Positions 8,426 through 18,172 are shown, numbered from the stretch's first letter. The stretch: DNA of 64,000 bases from Piscinibacter sp. (GCA_019635485.1 JAHBZL010000006.1:62001-126000); one strand, 5' to 3'. Notes: generated by a model not told the origin, from the letters alone. Numbers and translations are program-made.

Positions 8426-8479
8426 GCGAATTCTATAATTCGCCTCTGCATCGCCCCGTGGGAAGCGCCTCGCGGGGCG
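8426..8479 (+). promoter_or_regulatory. mfd leader: palindromic -10 region and terminator-like hairpin
   Basis: A perfect inverted repeat GCGAATT-CTAT-AATTCGC (8426-8443) contains TATAAT (8434-8439), a likely -10 element. It is followed by a stem CGCCCCG (8452-8458) / CGGGGCG (8473-8479) and a TTTT run (8480-8483), which resembles an intrinsic terminator ahead of the mfd start at 8506. It may attenuate mfd. No convincing -35 hexamer was seen. Confidence 0.5.
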
Positions 8480-8505
8480 TTTTGCTTTGCCCGCGCGCCT
8501 TCTCG

Positions 8506-11500
8506 ATGCAAGTACCCGTCATCGCCCCCGGCAAGCGCCTCGCGCTGCCCCGCCCGATCGGCTCGGCCGATGCGCTGCTGCTCGCCCGTTTCGCCCAGGC
8601 CCGCGCCGCCCAGCGTCAGCTGGTGGCCATCGTCACGGCCGAGCCGGCCGACACGCAGCGGCTCGAAGGCGAACTGGCGTTCTTCGCGCCCGGCCTGCGC
8701 ATTGCCGTGTTCCCGGACTGGGAGACCCTGCCCTACGACACCTTCTCGCCGCACCAGGACCTGATCTCGGAACGGCTGGCGACGCTGTGGCGCATCCAGC
8801 AGCAGGACGTGGACGTGGTGCTGCTGCCGGCCTCGACCGCGCTGGTGCGGCTCGCGCCGCCGAGCTTCCTGGCCGCCTACACCTTCCAGTTCCGCCAGAA
8901 GCAGCGGCTGGACGAGGCGGCGCTGAAGGCGCAGCTGACGCTGGCCGGCTACAGCCACGTCAGCCAGGTGGTCTCGCCCGGCGAGTACGCCGTGCGCGGC
9001 GGGCTGATCGACCTGTTCCCGATGGGCTCGCCGGTGCCCTACCGCGTCGACCTGTTCGGCGACGAGGTCGACTCGATCCGCACCTTCGACCCCGACTCGC
9101 AGCGCAGCCTGTACCCGGTGCCGGAGGTGCGGTTGCTGCCCGGCCGCGAGTTCCCGCTGGACGAGGCCTCGCGCAGTGCCTTCCGTGCCCGCTGGCGCGA
9201 GAAGATGGAAGGCGACCCGACCAAGGTGCGGCTGTACAAGGACATCGGCACCGGCATCGCGACCGCGGGCATCGAGTACTACCTGCCGCTGTTCTTCGAC
9301 CAGACCGCGACGCTGTTCGACTACCTCGGCGGCGCGGCGGCACTGGCGCTGCACGGCCGCATCGACGAGGCGCTCGAGCGCTTCTGGACCGACACACGCG
9401 AGCGGCACCGCTTCCTGCAGCACGACAAGGAGCGGCCGATCCTGCCGCCCGAGGAGCTGTTCCTGCGGCCGGAGGATTTCTTCGCCCGCGCCGGCGCGCT
9501 CGCGACGCTCGCCCTGCGCGGCAACGAGAGCGTCGACTGGGCGCGCCCACTGCCCGACCTGAGCGCCGAACGCGGCGCGCCCGAGCCGCTGCTGCGGTTG
9601 CAGCGGCACATCGCGCAGACGCCGCACCGCGTGCTGATCGTCGCCGAGAGCGAAGGCCGGCGAGAGAGCCTGCTCGAGCTGCTGCGCGACAACAGGCTCG
9701 AACCGCCGACGGTCGCGACGCTGGCCGAGTTCGAGGCCGGCGCGGAGCACTTCGCGATCACCGCCGCGCCGCTCGCCGAAGGCTTCTTCTGGCACGAGCC
9801 GGCAGACGGGCGCGCGATCCAGTTCGTCACCGAGACCGAGCTGTTCGCGACCACGCCGACCGCCCGGCGGCGCCGCAAGCAGGAGCAGGTCAGCGACGTC
9901 AACGCGCTGATCAAGGACCTCTCCGAGCTGAAGGCCGGCGACCCGGTGGTGCACGTCAACCACGGCATCGGGCGTTACGTCGGGCTGATGACGATCGACC
10001 TGGGCGACGGTCCGTCCGAATTCCTGCACCTGGAGTACGCCGACAAGGCGACGCTGTACGTGCCGGTCGCGCAGCTGCACCTGATCGCCCGCTACACCGG
10101 CGTCAGCCCGGAGGAGGCGCCGCTGCACCGGCTCGGCTCGGGCCAGTGGGAGAAGGCACGCCGCAAGGCGGCCGAGCAGGTGCGCGACACCGCGGCCGAA
10201 CTGCTCAACCTGTACGCGCGGCGCGCCGCGCGCGAGGGCCACGCGTTCCGCTTCACGCCGCACGACTACGAGGCCTTCGCGGCGAGCTTCGGCTTCGAGG
10301 AGACGCCCGACCAGCAGGCCGCGATCCACGCGGTGATCCAGGACCTGGTCTCGCCGCGGCCGATGGACCGGCTGGTGTGCGGCGACGTCGGCTTCGGCAA
10401 GACCGAGGTCGCGCTGCGCGCCGCCTTCGTCGCCGTCACGGGTGGCAAGCAGGTCGCCATCCTGGCGCCGACCACGCTGCTGGCGGAGCAGCATTTCCAG
10501 ACCATCGCCGACCGCTTCGGCAAGTGGCCCGTCAAGGTGGCCGAGCTGTCGCGCTTCCGCTCGCCGAAGGAGGTCAAGACCGCGCTGGAGGGCCTGGCGG
10601 ACGGGACGATCGACATCGTGGTCGGCACCCACAAGCTGCTTAGCCCGGACGTGAAGTTCAAGCGCCTGGGCCTGCTCGTGATCGACGAGGAGCACCGCTT
10701 CGGCGTGCGCCACAAGGAGGCGATCAAGGCGATGCGCGCCGAGGTCGACGTGCTGACGCTGACCGCCACGCCGATCCCGCGCACGCTGGGCATGGCGCTG
10801 GAAGGCCTGCGCGACCTGTCGGTGATCGCCACCGCCCCCCAGCGCCGCCTGGCGATCAAGACCTTCGTGCGCAACGAGAGCACGGGCACGATCCGCGAGG
10901 CGGTGCTGCGCGAGCTCAAACGCGGCGGGCAGGTCTACTTCCTGCACAACGAGGTCGAGACCATCCAGGCGCGGCGCGACAAGCTGGCCGAGCTGATCCC
11001 GGAGGCCCGCATCGCGATCGCCCACGGCCAGATGCCCGAGCGCGAGCTGGAGCACGTGATGCGCGACTTCGTCGCGCAGCGCTTCAACCTGCTGCTGTGC
11101 TCGACGATCATCGAGACCGGCATCGACGTGCCGAGCGCGAACACCATCGTGATCAGCCGGGCCGACAAGTTCGGCCTCGCGCAGTTGCACCAGCTGCGCG
11201 GGCGGGTCGGCCGCTCGCACCACCAGGCCTACGCCTACCTGCTGGTGCCCGACGTCGAGGGCCTCACCAAGCAGGCCGCGCAGCGGCTGGAGGCGATCCA
11301 GCAGATGGAGGAGCTGGGCTCGGGCTTCTACCTCGCGATGCACGACCTGGAGATCCGCGGCGCCGGCGAGGTGCTGGGCGAGAACCAGAGCGGCAACATG
11401 ATGGAGGTCGGCTTCCAGCTCTACAACGACATGCTGGCCGAAGCCGTGCGCTCGCTGAAGGCGGGCCGCGAACCCGACCTGCTCTCGCCGCTGAACGCCG

Positions 11501-11952
11501 CCACCGAGATCAACCTGCACGCGCCGGCCCTGCTCCCCGATGCCTACTGCGGCGACGTGCACACCCGCCTGTCGCTCTACAAGCGCCTGGCGACCACCGA
11601 GAAGACGGAGCAGATCGACACGCTGCTCGAGGAGGTCACCGACCGCTTCGGCAAGCTGCCGGCGCAGGGCCGCACGCTGTTCGACGTGCACCGCCTGCGC
11701 GTGCTGGCGCGCCCGTACGGCGTGATCAAGGTCGACGCGGCGCCGAAGCTGATCGTGATCGGCTTCCGCCCGAACCCGCCGGTGGACGCGCAGAAGATCA
11801 TCGAGCTGGTGCAGAAGAACCGCCACATCAAGCTGGCCGGCAACGACAAGCTGCGCATCGAACGCGACACGCCGGACCCGCAGGCGCGCGCCCAGCTGGT
11901 GCGCGACGTGCTCCGTGCACTGGGCGTGCCGCGCATGGCCGACACCGCATGA
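8506..11952 (+). CDS. mfd: Transcription-repair coupling factor Mfd
   Basis: A 1148-residue SF2 translocase, the usual Mfd length. It displaces RNA polymerase stalled at DNA lesions and recruits UvrA for nucleotide excision repair. In order: an N-terminal UvrB-homology part with FPDWETLPYDTFSPH, an RNA polymerase-interacting domain (VHVNHGIGRYVGL), then the motor with Walker A GDVGFGKTE near residue 626 and DEEH at about 727, TATPIPRTL, and the TRG-type region with GRVGRSHHQAYAY. The ATG at 8506 gives the standard N-terminus (MQVPVIAPGKR). The last bases overlap the next gene by ATGA. Confidence 0.97.
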   Translation: MQVPVIAPGKRLALPRPIGSADALLLARFAQARAAQRQLVAIVTAEPADTQRLEGELAFFAPGLRIAVFPDWETLPYDTFSPHQDLISERLATLWRIQQQDVDVVLLPASTALVRLAPPSFLAAYTFQFRQKQRLDEAALKAQLTLAGYSHVSQVVSPGEYAVRGGLIDLFPMGSPVPYRVDLFGDEVDSIRTFDPDSQRSLYPVPEVRLLPGREFPLDEASRSAFRARWREKMEGDPTKVRLYKDIGTGIATAGIEYYLPLFFDQTATLFDYLGGAAALALHGRIDEALERFWTDTRERHRFLQHDKERPILPPEELFLRPEDFFARAGALATLALRGNESVDWARPLPDLSAERGAPEPLLRLQRHIAQTPHRVLIVAESEGRRESLLELLRDNRLEPPTVATLAEFEAGAEHFAITAAPLAEGFFWHEPADGRAIQFVTETELFATTPTARRRRKQEQVSDVNALIKDLSELKAGDPVVHVNHGIGRYVGLMTIDLGDGPSEFLHLEYADKATLYVPVAQLHLIARYTGVSPEEAPLHRLGSGQWEKARRKAAEQVRDTAAELLNLYARRAAREGHAFRFTPHDYEAFAASFGFEETPDQQAAIHAVIQDLVSPRPMDRLVCGDVGFGKTEVALRAAFVAVTGGKQVAILAPTTLLAEQHFQTIADRFGKWPVKVAELSRFRSPKEVKTALEGLADGTIDIVVGTHKLLSPDVKFKRLGLLVIDEEHRFGVRHKEAIKAMRAEVDVLTLTATPIPRTLGMALEGLRDLSVIATAPQRRLAIKTFVRNESTGTIREAVLRELKRGGQVYFLHNEVETIQARRDKLAELIPEARIAIAHGQMPERELEHVMRDFVAQRFNLLLCSTIIETGIDVPSANTIVISRADKFGLAQLHQLRGRVGRSHHQAYAYLLVPDVEGLTKQAAQRLEAIQQMEELGSGFYLAMHDLEIRGAGEVLGENQSGNMMEVGFQLYNDMLAEAVRSLKAGREPDLLSPLNAATEINLHAPALLPDAYCGDVHTRLSLYKRLATTEKTEQIDTLLEEVTDRFGKLPAQGRTLFDVHRLRVLARPYGVIKVDAAPKLIVIGFRPNPPVDAQKIIELVQKNRHIKLAGNDKLRIERDTPDPQARAQLVRDVLRALGVPRMADTA

Positions 11953-13139
11953 GACACCCTGTGTCGACCATCGGGCTGGATCTGCCGGCGCACCGGCGGG
12001 TGTTCGCCGGATTCTTCCTCTACGCCTTCGGGCTCGGCGGCTTCTTTCCGCGCCTCGCGGAACTGCAGCGCTCGATGGGCGTCAGCGAGGGCGAACTGGG
12101 TCTCGGGCTGATCGGCGCGGCGGTCGGCACGCTGCTGTCGCTGAGCTTCGGCGGACGCCTGATCGAGCGCATCGGGCACCGCCGGATGCTGCTCGCGGTT
12201 CCGCCGGCCATCCCGGTCGGCTACGCGCTGGCGGCGCACGCGCAGGGGCCGCTGGCGCTGTTCCTGATCCTCCTTCCCGCCGGCGTGCTGATCGGCGCGA
12301 TCGAGGTCGTGGTCAATCTGGAGGCAGACCGCGTCGAGCATGCCGGCGGCCGGCGGATCATGAATCGCGCCCACGCGTTCTGGAGCTTCGGCTTCTTCGG
12401 CGCCGGGCTGCTCGGCACGCTGTGCGCCCGCGTCGGCCTCACGCCGCAGTGGCAGCTGGCGCTGATGGTGCCGCTGTCGCTGGTGCTCACGGTGGTGCTG
12501 CTCGGTCGCTTCGAGCCGGCGGCGGCACGCAGCGGCGACCATGGGGGCGAAACCCCCCATTTCGCCGCGCCGACGGCGGGCATCATGGCGCTGGTGGCGC
12601 TGTCGTTCTCGGCGCTGGTGCTGGAGGGTGCCGGGTTCGACTGGTCGGCCATCTACATGCGCGACGCCCAGGGCGCGCCGGCCTATCTCGGTGCGCTGGC
12701 CGTGGCCACCGGCGCCTTCGCGCAGGCCGCCACGCGCTACCTCGCCGACCGGCACGTCGAGCGGCACAGCCCGCTGGTCGTCGCGCGCAGCTTGCTGGTG
12801 GTGCTCGGCATCGGGGACGTGCTGGTCTTCTTCGCCCCGAACGCGCCGCTCGCGCTGCTCGGCTTCGCGCTGATGGGCGTGGGCACCAGCGTGCTGTTCC
12901 CGCTCGCGATGTCGGCCGCCGCGCAGCGGCGCGACCGGCCGGCCGCGGTCAACGTCGCCGCGCTGGCGCAGACGGCCTTCGTCTCCTTCATGCTCGCGCC
13001 GCCGCTGCTGGGCCTGGTCGCCGAGCATGCGGGCATCCGCTGGTCGTTCGGCATCGGGCTGCCGCTGGTGCTGCTGAGCCTGGCAGTGTCCGGCGTGCTG
13101 CGCGGCGGCGGCGCGGCCGCGCGCGCGCACGAGGCTTGA
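11949..13139 (+). CDS. MFS transporter
   Basis: A 396-residue, 12-helix MFS protein starting at an ATG that overlaps the mfd stop codon (ATGA), so it is probably translated together with mfd. Motif A occurs in the loop after helix 2 as GGRLIERIGHRRML. The sequence resembles the YbjJ-like MFS group, whose substrates are poorly known. A short hydrophilic stretch near the middle (ARSGDHGGETPHF) is the expected central cytosolic loop. No substrate can be assigned. Confidence 0.82.
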   Translation: MRHPVSTIGLDLPAHRRVFAGFFLYAFGLGGFFPRLAELQRSMGVSEGELGLGLIGAAVGTLLSLSFGGRLIERIGHRRMLLAVPPAIPVGYALAAHAQGPLALFLILLPAGVLIGAIEVVVNLEADRVEHAGGRRIMNRAHAFWSFGFFGAGLLGTLCARVGLTPQWQLALMVPLSLVLTVVLLGRFEPAAARSGDHGGETPHFAAPTAGIMALVALSFSALVLEGAGFDWSAIYMRDAQGAPAYLGALAVATGAFAQAATRYLADRHVERHSPLVVARSLLVVLGIGDVLVFFAPNAPLALLGFALMGVGTSVLFPLAMSAAAQRRDRPAAVNVAALAQTAFVSFMLAPPLLGLVAEHAGIRWSFGIGLPLVLLSLAVSGVLRGGGAAARAHEA

Positions 13140-13236
13140 TCCAGCCCAAACGTCTTTACGGACCCGCAACAGGGCGGGCAACGGGCGGATACCGCGTGGC
13201 GCCAGCATGCCCATCGACATTCCACAGGAGGACTCG

Positions 13237-13734
13237 ATGAAACTGCAACGCGACTGGATCACGCCACTGACGATGGGCGCCTTCGGGCTGCTCGCCGTGA
13301 CGGGTGTGCTGATGTTCTTCCACCTCGACACCGGGCTGAACAAGACGGCCCACGAATGGCTCAGCTGGGTGCTGGTGGCCGGTGTGGCCGGCCATGCCGC
13401 CGTGAACTGGCCGGGCCTGAAGCGGCATCTCGCGGGGTGGCGTGCACGCATCGTCGTGGGCATCGCGGCGCTGCTGCTGGCGGCGAGTTTCCTGCCCCTG
13501 GGGGCGCAGGGCGACGGCCCGCCCTTCGCCGGCGCGATGCGCACCCTGGCCGACGCGCCGCTGCCGGTGCTCGCACAGGTGGCACGCACCACGCCCGCGG
13601 TGATGCGCGAGCGCCTCGCGGCCGCCGGTCACCCGGACGCCGTCGAGGGCGATACGGCGAAGACGCTGGCCGGCGACGACTTCGGCGACCAGATGCGCCT
13701 GCTCAGCGCGGTGCTGAAACCCGCCGGCGGTTAA
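13237..13734 (+). CDS. DUF4405-like small membrane protein
   Basis: A 165-residue membrane protein with about three hydrophobic helices in the first 90 residues (GAFGLLAVTGVLMFF, WLSWVLVAGVAGHAAVNW, VVGIAALLLAASFLPL) and a soluble C-terminal part. The histidines in helices (FFHLDTG, GHAAVNW) fit the DUF4405/cytochrome b-like pattern, where they may bind haem; this is inference. The start at 13237 is supported by AGGAGG at 13226-13231. The stop TAA lies inside the TAACAT that may serve as -10 of serB. Function unknown. Confidence 0.75.
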   Translation: MKLQRDWITPLTMGAFGLLAVTGVLMFFHLDTGLNKTAHEWLSWVLVAGVAGHAAVNWPGLKRHLAGWRARIVVGIAALLLAASFLPLGAQGDGPPFAGAMRTLADAPLPVLAQVARTTPAVMRERLAAAGHPDAVEGDTAKTLAGDDFGDQMRLLSAVLKPAGG

Positions 13735-13746
13735 CATCGCCGCCCC

Positions 13747-14460
13747 ATGTCGAGCATCGAGCACGCCCCCGGCCTCTTCATCCGCGGCTTCGCGCCGCCG
13801 CTGCGGCTGGCGGACTACCGGCTGGTCGCGTTCGACATGGACTCGACGCTCATCAACATCGAGTGCGTCGACGAGATCGCCGCCGAGGTCGGCCGCAAGG
13901 CCGAGGTGGCCGAGATCACCGAAGCGGCGATGCGCGGCGAGATCGCCGACTACAAGGACAGCCTGCGCCGCCGCGTCGCGCTGCTGGCCGGTACGCCGGT
14001 CGAGGCGCTCGAGCGGGTGTGGACGCAGCGCCTGCGCCTGAATCCGGGGGTCGAGGCCTTCGTCGCGGCCTGCCGGGCGGCCGGCCTGAAGACGCTGCTC
14101 GTGTCGGGCGGCTTCACCTTCTTCAGCGAGCGCATCCGTGCACGCCTCGGGCTGGACTTCGCGCGAGCCAACACGCTGGGCGTCTCGAACGGCCGGCTGA
14201 CGGGCACGCTGTTCGACCGGCCCTGGGGCGACATCGTCGACGGCGCCGAAAAGAGGCGCGTGCTGCTCGAGGTGGCGGAACTGATGGGCATCGAGCCGGC
14301 GCAGGCCATCGCCGTCGGCGACGGCGCGAACGACCTGCCGATGATGGCCGCCGCCGGGCTGTCGATCGCCTATCACCCGAAACCGGCCGTGGCCGAGCAG
14401 GCGATGGTCTCGATCGTCAGCGGCGGCATGGACCGGGCGCTCGAGGTGCTGGCGCCCTGA
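13747..14460 (+). CDS. serB: Phosphoserine phosphatase
   Basis: A 237-residue HAD-superfamily enzyme that releases serine from O-phosphoserine, the last step of serine synthesis. Motif I is FDMDSTLINIECVDEIA with nucleophile Asp30 and Asp32; motif II is the SGGF serine; motif III/IV is VGDGANDLPMM. The protein lacks the N-terminal ACT domain of longer SerB proteins, as is common in betaproteobacteria. No ribosome binding site precedes the ATG, while a TAACAT at 13732-13737 ends only nine bases before it, which suggests a leaderless or nearly leaderless transcript. Confidence 0.95.
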   Translation: MSSIEHAPGLFIRGFAPPLRLADYRLVAFDMDSTLINIECVDEIAAEVGRKAEVAEITEAAMRGEIADYKDSLRRRVALLAGTPVEALERVWTQRLRLNPGVEAFVAACRAAGLKTLLVSGGFTFFSERIRARLGLDFARANTLGVSNGRLTGTLFDRPWGDIVDGAEKRRVLLEVAELMGIEPAQAIAVGDGANDLPMMAAAGLSIAYHPKPAVAEQAMVSIVSGGMDRALEVLAP

Positions 14461-14475
14461 GCGCGAGCCCGGGCC

Positions 14476-15174
14476 TCAATCGGGGCGCAGCACCACCATG
14501 ACCTCGTGCGGGCGCGGCGCGGCGATCGGTTCGTAGCGCCACTGCCGCACCGCCTCGAGCACGGCGGCATCCATGCGCGGGTGCGTCGACGAGCGCACCG
14601 CGACGTCGCGCACCGAACCGTCGGGATCGACGGTGAACGCCACATGCGTGCGCACGTCGCCGCGCAGGACGCCGATCAGCCCGCGCGGGGTGATCGGCTC
14701 GACCATGCTGGCCAGTTGCAGCGGCGGCAGCGGATCCGGTTCGGGCGGCGGTGGCGGCGCGACCGGAACGGGCGCCGGCCGTGCCGGAGCTTCCACCTCC
14801 ACCGTCGTCACCTGGGATTCGGGCGTGCGCGGCGGCGCGGGCTCGCTGGCGGCCGGGGCCGGGGCCGGCGCCTCGGCGACACGCGCCTCTTTCTCCTGCT
14901 CGGGGGGACGGGCTGGCTCGGCCGGTGCACTGGCCGCGGCCAGCGGCGCCGCTGGCGTCGTCTCCGGAAGATCCGCCGCCGCCGCGGCCGGGCGCGCGGC
15001 GACCTTCTCCCGCTCGGGCGGTTTGGCGCGTGGGCGGATCTTGGCGGCCTCGATGATCATGCGCATCGGGTTGCTCGCCTCGCGCTGCACGCGGCTGGAA
15101 GGCTCGGGTGTCTGCGCCGGCACGAGCGGCACGGCGAGCGACAGCAGCAACAGGACAAGGGATCGACGGCTCAT
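14476..15174 (-). CDS. TonB-family periplasmic energy-transducer-like protein
   Basis: A 232-residue protein with an N-terminal hydrophobic segment (MSRRSLVLLLLSLAVPLVPA), which could be a signal peptide or anchor, then a Pro/Ala/Glu-rich spacer of some 110 residues and a C-terminal TonB domain (RTHVAFTVDPDGSVRDVAVRSS to AVRQWRYEP). TonB proteins carry energy from the ExbBD motor to outer-membrane receptors. Here the first segment ends in a cleavable-looking PAQ and no exbB/exbD lie nearby, so a TonB-like envelope protein rather than the housekeeping TonB is likely. It is convergent with serB (15 bases) and divergent from the TrpB2 gene. Confidence 0.78.
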   Translation of the reverse strand: MSRRSLVLLLLSLAVPLVPAQTPEPSSRVQREASNPMRMIIEAAKIRPRAKPPEREKVAARPAAAAADLPETTPAAPLAAASAPAEPARPPEQEKEARVAEAPAPAPAASEPAPPRTPESQVTTVEVEAPARPAPVPVAPPPPPEPDPLPPLQLASMVEPITPRGLIGVLRGDVRTHVAFTVDPDGSVRDVAVRSSTHPRMDAAVLEAVRQWRYEPIAAPRPHEVMVVLRPD

Positions 15175-15296
15175 GGGCGGCGGTATTCTGGCCGCGCAGC
15201 ACCGTCGCGTGGGGCGCATCGCGGCGGGAAAACCTGGGCCCGTGACGCAGTCCACAGCTCCTACGATGCATTCGTCCGATGCCATCAGGAGACCCC

Positions 15297-16661
15297 ATGA
15301 GCAAGCCGACCAAGTACCTGCTCGACGAGAGCCGGATGCCGACGCACTGGTACAACATCCAGGCCGACCTGCCGACGCCGGCACCCGCGGTGCTGCATCC
15401 GGGCACGCTGCAGCCGGTCGGTCCGGACGACCTCGCTCCCCTGTTCCCGATGGCGCTGATCGCCCAGGAGGTCAGCACCGAACGCGAGGTGCCGATCCCC
15501 GAGCCGGTGCGCGAGGTGTTCCGCCTCTGGCGCCCTTCGCCGCTGGTGCGTGCCCATCGGCTGGAGAAGGCGCTCGGCACGCCCGCCCGGATCTACTACA
15601 AGTACGAGGGCGTGTCGCCGGCCGGCTCGCACAAGCCGAACACCGCCGTGCCGCAGGCCTGGTACAACCAGCAGGCCGGCATCCGCAAGATCGCCACCGA
15701 GACCGGCGCCGGCCAATGGGGATCGTCGCTCGCCTTCGCCGGCGCACTGTTCGGCATCGAGGTCACCGTGTTCCAGGTGCGCGTGTCCTACGACCAGAAG
15801 CCCTACCGCCGCGCGCTGATGGAGACCTATGGCGCGCGCTGCATCGCGAGCCCCTCGAACGAAACCGCCTGCGGCCGCGCGATCCTCGCCCGGACGCCGG
15901 ACCATCCCGGCTCGCTCGGCATCGCGATCTCCGAGGCGGTCGAGGTGGCTGCGACGCACGACGACACCAAGTACGCGCTCGGCTCGGTGCTGAACCACGT
16001 GCTGATGCACCAGACCATCATCGGCCAGGAGGCGATCGCCCAGCTCGAGATGGCTGGGGACGATCCGGACGTGGTGGTCGGCTGCACCGGCGGGGGCTCC
16101 AACTTCGCCGGCATCAGCTTCCCGTTCCTCGGACTGCAGCTGCGCGGCGGGCGCCGGCGCCGCATCGTCGCCGTGGAACCGGCGGCCTGCCCGAGCCTGA
16201 CGCGCGGCCGCTATGCCTACGACTTCGGCGACACCGCGCACCTGACACCGCTGACCAAGATGCACACGCTGGGCTCCACCTTCACCCCGCCCGGCTTCCA
16301 TGCGGGTGGGCTGCGCTACCACGGCATGGCGCCGCTGGTGTCGCACCTGAAGGAGCTCGGGCTCATCGAGGCGGTGGCCTACCACCAGAACACGTGCTTC
16401 GAGGCCGGCGTGCTGTTCGCGCGCACCGAGGGCATCGTGCCGGCGCCGGAGGCGAATCACGCGGTCAAGGGCGCGGTCGAGGAGGCGCTGCGCTGCAAGC
16501 GCGAGGGCCGCGCCGAGGTGATCCTGTTCAACCTGTGCGGCCACGGCCATTTCGACATGTCGGCGTACAGCAACTACGCCGCCGGCAAGCTGGTCGACCA
16601 GCCCTACGACGAGAAGGAACTCGCGCTGGCGCTGGCTGGCCTGCCGTCGGTGCCGGCCTGA
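15297..16661 (+). CDS. trpB2: TrpB2-type tryptophan synthase beta-like enzyme
   Basis: A 454-residue fold-type II PLP enzyme of the TrpB2 class, longer than the usual 400-residue TrpB. The Schiff-base lysine is Lys113 in AGSHKPNTA, and the PLP-phosphate loop is GCTGGGSN. TrpB2 proteins convert indole and serine to tryptophan but do not need TrpA; the true role of many is uncertain. No trpA or trpB1 is nearby, so this is an orphan copy. The ATG at 15297 is preceded by AGGAGA (15287-15292) and is preferred over the in-frame ATG at 15279. Confidence 0.9.
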   Translation: MSKPTKYLLDESRMPTHWYNIQADLPTPAPAVLHPGTLQPVGPDDLAPLFPMALIAQEVSTEREVPIPEPVREVFRLWRPSPLVRAHRLEKALGTPARIYYKYEGVSPAGSHKPNTAVPQAWYNQQAGIRKIATETGAGQWGSSLAFAGALFGIEVTVFQVRVSYDQKPYRRALMETYGARCIASPSNETACGRAILARTPDHPGSLGIAISEAVEVAATHDDTKYALGSVLNHVLMHQTIIGQEAIAQLEMAGDDPDVVVGCTGGGSNFAGISFPFLGLQLRGGRRRRIVAVEPAACPSLTRGRYAYDFGDTAHLTPLTKMHTLGSTFTPPGFHAGGLRYHGMAPLVSHLKELGLIEAVAYHQNTCFEAGVLFARTEGIVPAPEANHAVKGAVEEALRCKREGRAEVILFNLCGHGHFDMSAYSNYAAGKLVDQPYDEKELALALAGLPSVPA

Positions 16662-16668
16662 CCGGCGC

Positions 16669-17613
16669 TCAGAAGTGCAGCACGACGACCTCGCCGACGA
16701 CACCGTCGCCGGCCAGCGGGATCGCCAGGGCGGTGCTCAGCCCGGCACCGCCCAGTTCCGCATCGAGCGCCGACCCGAGCCGGCCGGCGCCCCGCCCCAC
16801 CTGGGCTGAGGCGCCGGACCACGCGGCGCCGACGATGCCCAGCTCCGCGGGCTCGACGGCCGTCTCCGGCCCGGTCGGCAGCGGCCCGCTCGCCTCGCAG
16901 TGGCCGAAACCGCGCTGCAGGCGGCTCGCGCCGGCCTCGCCCGGCAGCCAGCTCTCGACGCGCCGCGCGATGGGCGTCACCGACGACGACAGCAGGCTCA
17001 GCACCCAGGTCTGCTGCGACGGGGTCCCGCAGGGCAGTGCCAGCCCGCGCACGATGCCGGCGCTGGCCGCGGTCTGCGCGCGCAGGAACTGGTGCGATTC
17101 GCCGAGGCCGTCGATGAACACCGCCGCCTCGCGCTGCCAGGCCATGCCCGGCAGGCCGGCGCCGCGCGGCAGGTAGCTGTCGCGGCTCAGCGATTCGAGC
17201 GCCTCGCCGCTGCTGCCGAAATAGCCGTCCTGCAACGTCAGGTCGCCGGTGACGCGTGGATCGTTGTGCCAGAGCTCGATCGCCCCGCTATGGCTGCCGG
17301 AATCGCCGCACAGCATGACGACCACCGAGCTCAGCCCCGCCGGCCCGAACACCGGCAGCGCGGCCGCGCAGACCAGCCCGGCCGCCTGGGCCGCGGCGAC
17401 GCGGCGGAAATAGGACCCTTCGAGCCGGCGCAGCAGCAGCGGGCGAGCCTCTTCCCAGGCGCGCCCGGGCAGCCCCTCGCCGCGGCCGAAGCACAGGCCG
17501 CGGCTTTGCGCACCGAAGGCGGGCGCGGACTCGAACAGACCGTCGGCCAGCTCCAGGAGCGTGCCGTCCACCGACGGGCGCCAGACCTCGACGACGCGGA
17601 TGAAGGTGTGCAT
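16669..17613 (-). CDS. GAF-like sensor protein
   Basis: A 314-residue soluble protein made of two similar halves. Each has a GLCFGRGEGLPGRAWEE- or AGLPGMAWQREAA-like segment followed by ARAQTA/AAAQAAGL and a hydrophobic strand (ALPVFGP, ALPCGTP), the typical GAF core in which a Gly-Leu-Pro-Gly turn precedes a conserved Trp. No output domain or HTH is present, so it may sense a ligand for a partner. It starts at the ATG at 17613; further upstream codons give a Cys/Arg-rich tail that looks non-coding. Convergent with trpB2 (7 bases apart). Confidence 0.6.
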   Translation of the reverse strand: MHTFIRVVEVWRPSVDGTLLELADGLFESAPAFGAQSRGLCFGRGEGLPGRAWEEARPLLLRRLEGSYFRRVAAAQAAGLVCAAALPVFGPAGLSSVVVMLCGDSGSHSGAIELWHNDPRVTGDLTLQDGYFGSSGEALESLSRDSYLPRGAGLPGMAWQREAAVFIDGLGESHQFLRAQTAASAGIVRGLALPCGTPSQQTWVLSLLSSSVTPIARRVESWLPGEAGASRLQRGFGHCEASGPLPTGPETAVEPAELGIVGAAWSGASAQVGRGAGRLGSALDAELGGAGLSTALAIPLAGDGVVGEVVVLHF

Positions 17614-17650
17614 GGACCCGGTCACGCAAGTCACGTGCCGAGTCGGACGG

Positions 17651-18172
17651 TCAGGCGGGCGCCGGCAGCACGACGATGCCGTCTGCATCCGCGTACAGCC
17701 AGTCGCCCGGCCGCACCCAGACGCCCTGGATCTGCACCGGCAGGTTGCGCAGGCCCGGTGCCTTGCGCTCGGTCGGCAGCGGCATCAGCGCGAGCGCGCG
17801 GATGCCGACCTCGCACTGGGCCAGTTCGGCCACGTCGCGCACCGCGCCGTCGATCACGATGCCGGCCCAGCCGTTGCGCGCCGCGGCGGCGGCCAGGTTG
17901 CCGCCCAGCAGCGCACGGCGCAGCGAGCCACCGCCGTCGACCACCAGCACCGCGCCGACCGGGCCGGCGGCGGTCTCGACCTGGCCGGACGACTCGACCG
18001 CGGCCTTGACCGGGGTGTTGTCCTCGAAGCACTTGACGGTCACGACCGGCCCGCAGAATTTGTTGCGGGCACCGAAGTCGCGGAACACCGGCGGCAGCGC
18101 GCGGAAGCTGCCGTCCATGGCGGCCTTGTGGGCGTCGCCCAGGTCGCAGGTGGCGAAGTCGGTCGTGTTCAT
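17651..18172 (-). CDS. rraA: RraA-like / 4-hydroxy-4-methyl-2-oxoglutarate aldolase family protein
   Basis: A 173-residue protein of the RraA/HMG-aldolase family. The pattern CDLGDAH at the N-terminus, VKCFEDNTPVKAA, VVDGGGSLRRALLGGNLA and WAGIVIDGAVRD (with the conserved Arg-Asp) is typical. In E. coli RraA inhibits RNase E; other members are divalent-metal aldolases acting on 4-carboxy-4-hydroxy-2-oxoadipate. The sequence alone does not decide between the two roles. Its ATG overlaps the stop codon of the upstream Lrp-type gene (ATGA), so the two are co-translated. Confidence 0.88.
   Translation of the reverse strand: MNTTDFATCDLGDAHKAAMDGSFRALPPVFRDFGARNKFCGPVVTVKCFEDNTPVKAAVESSGQVETAAGPVGAVLVVDGGGSLRRALLGGNLAAAAARNGWAGIVIDGAVRDVAELAQCEVGIRALALMPLPTERKAPGLRNLPVQIQGVWVRPGDWLYADADGIVVLPAPA

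Noticed and set aside
7708..11826. A 1372-codon open frame opposite mfd
   Set aside because: It is open because of third-position GC bias on the other strand. Only its final 233 codons (ispD, 7708-8409) have real family motifs; the rest is Gln/Arg/Ala/Leu-rich with no domain.
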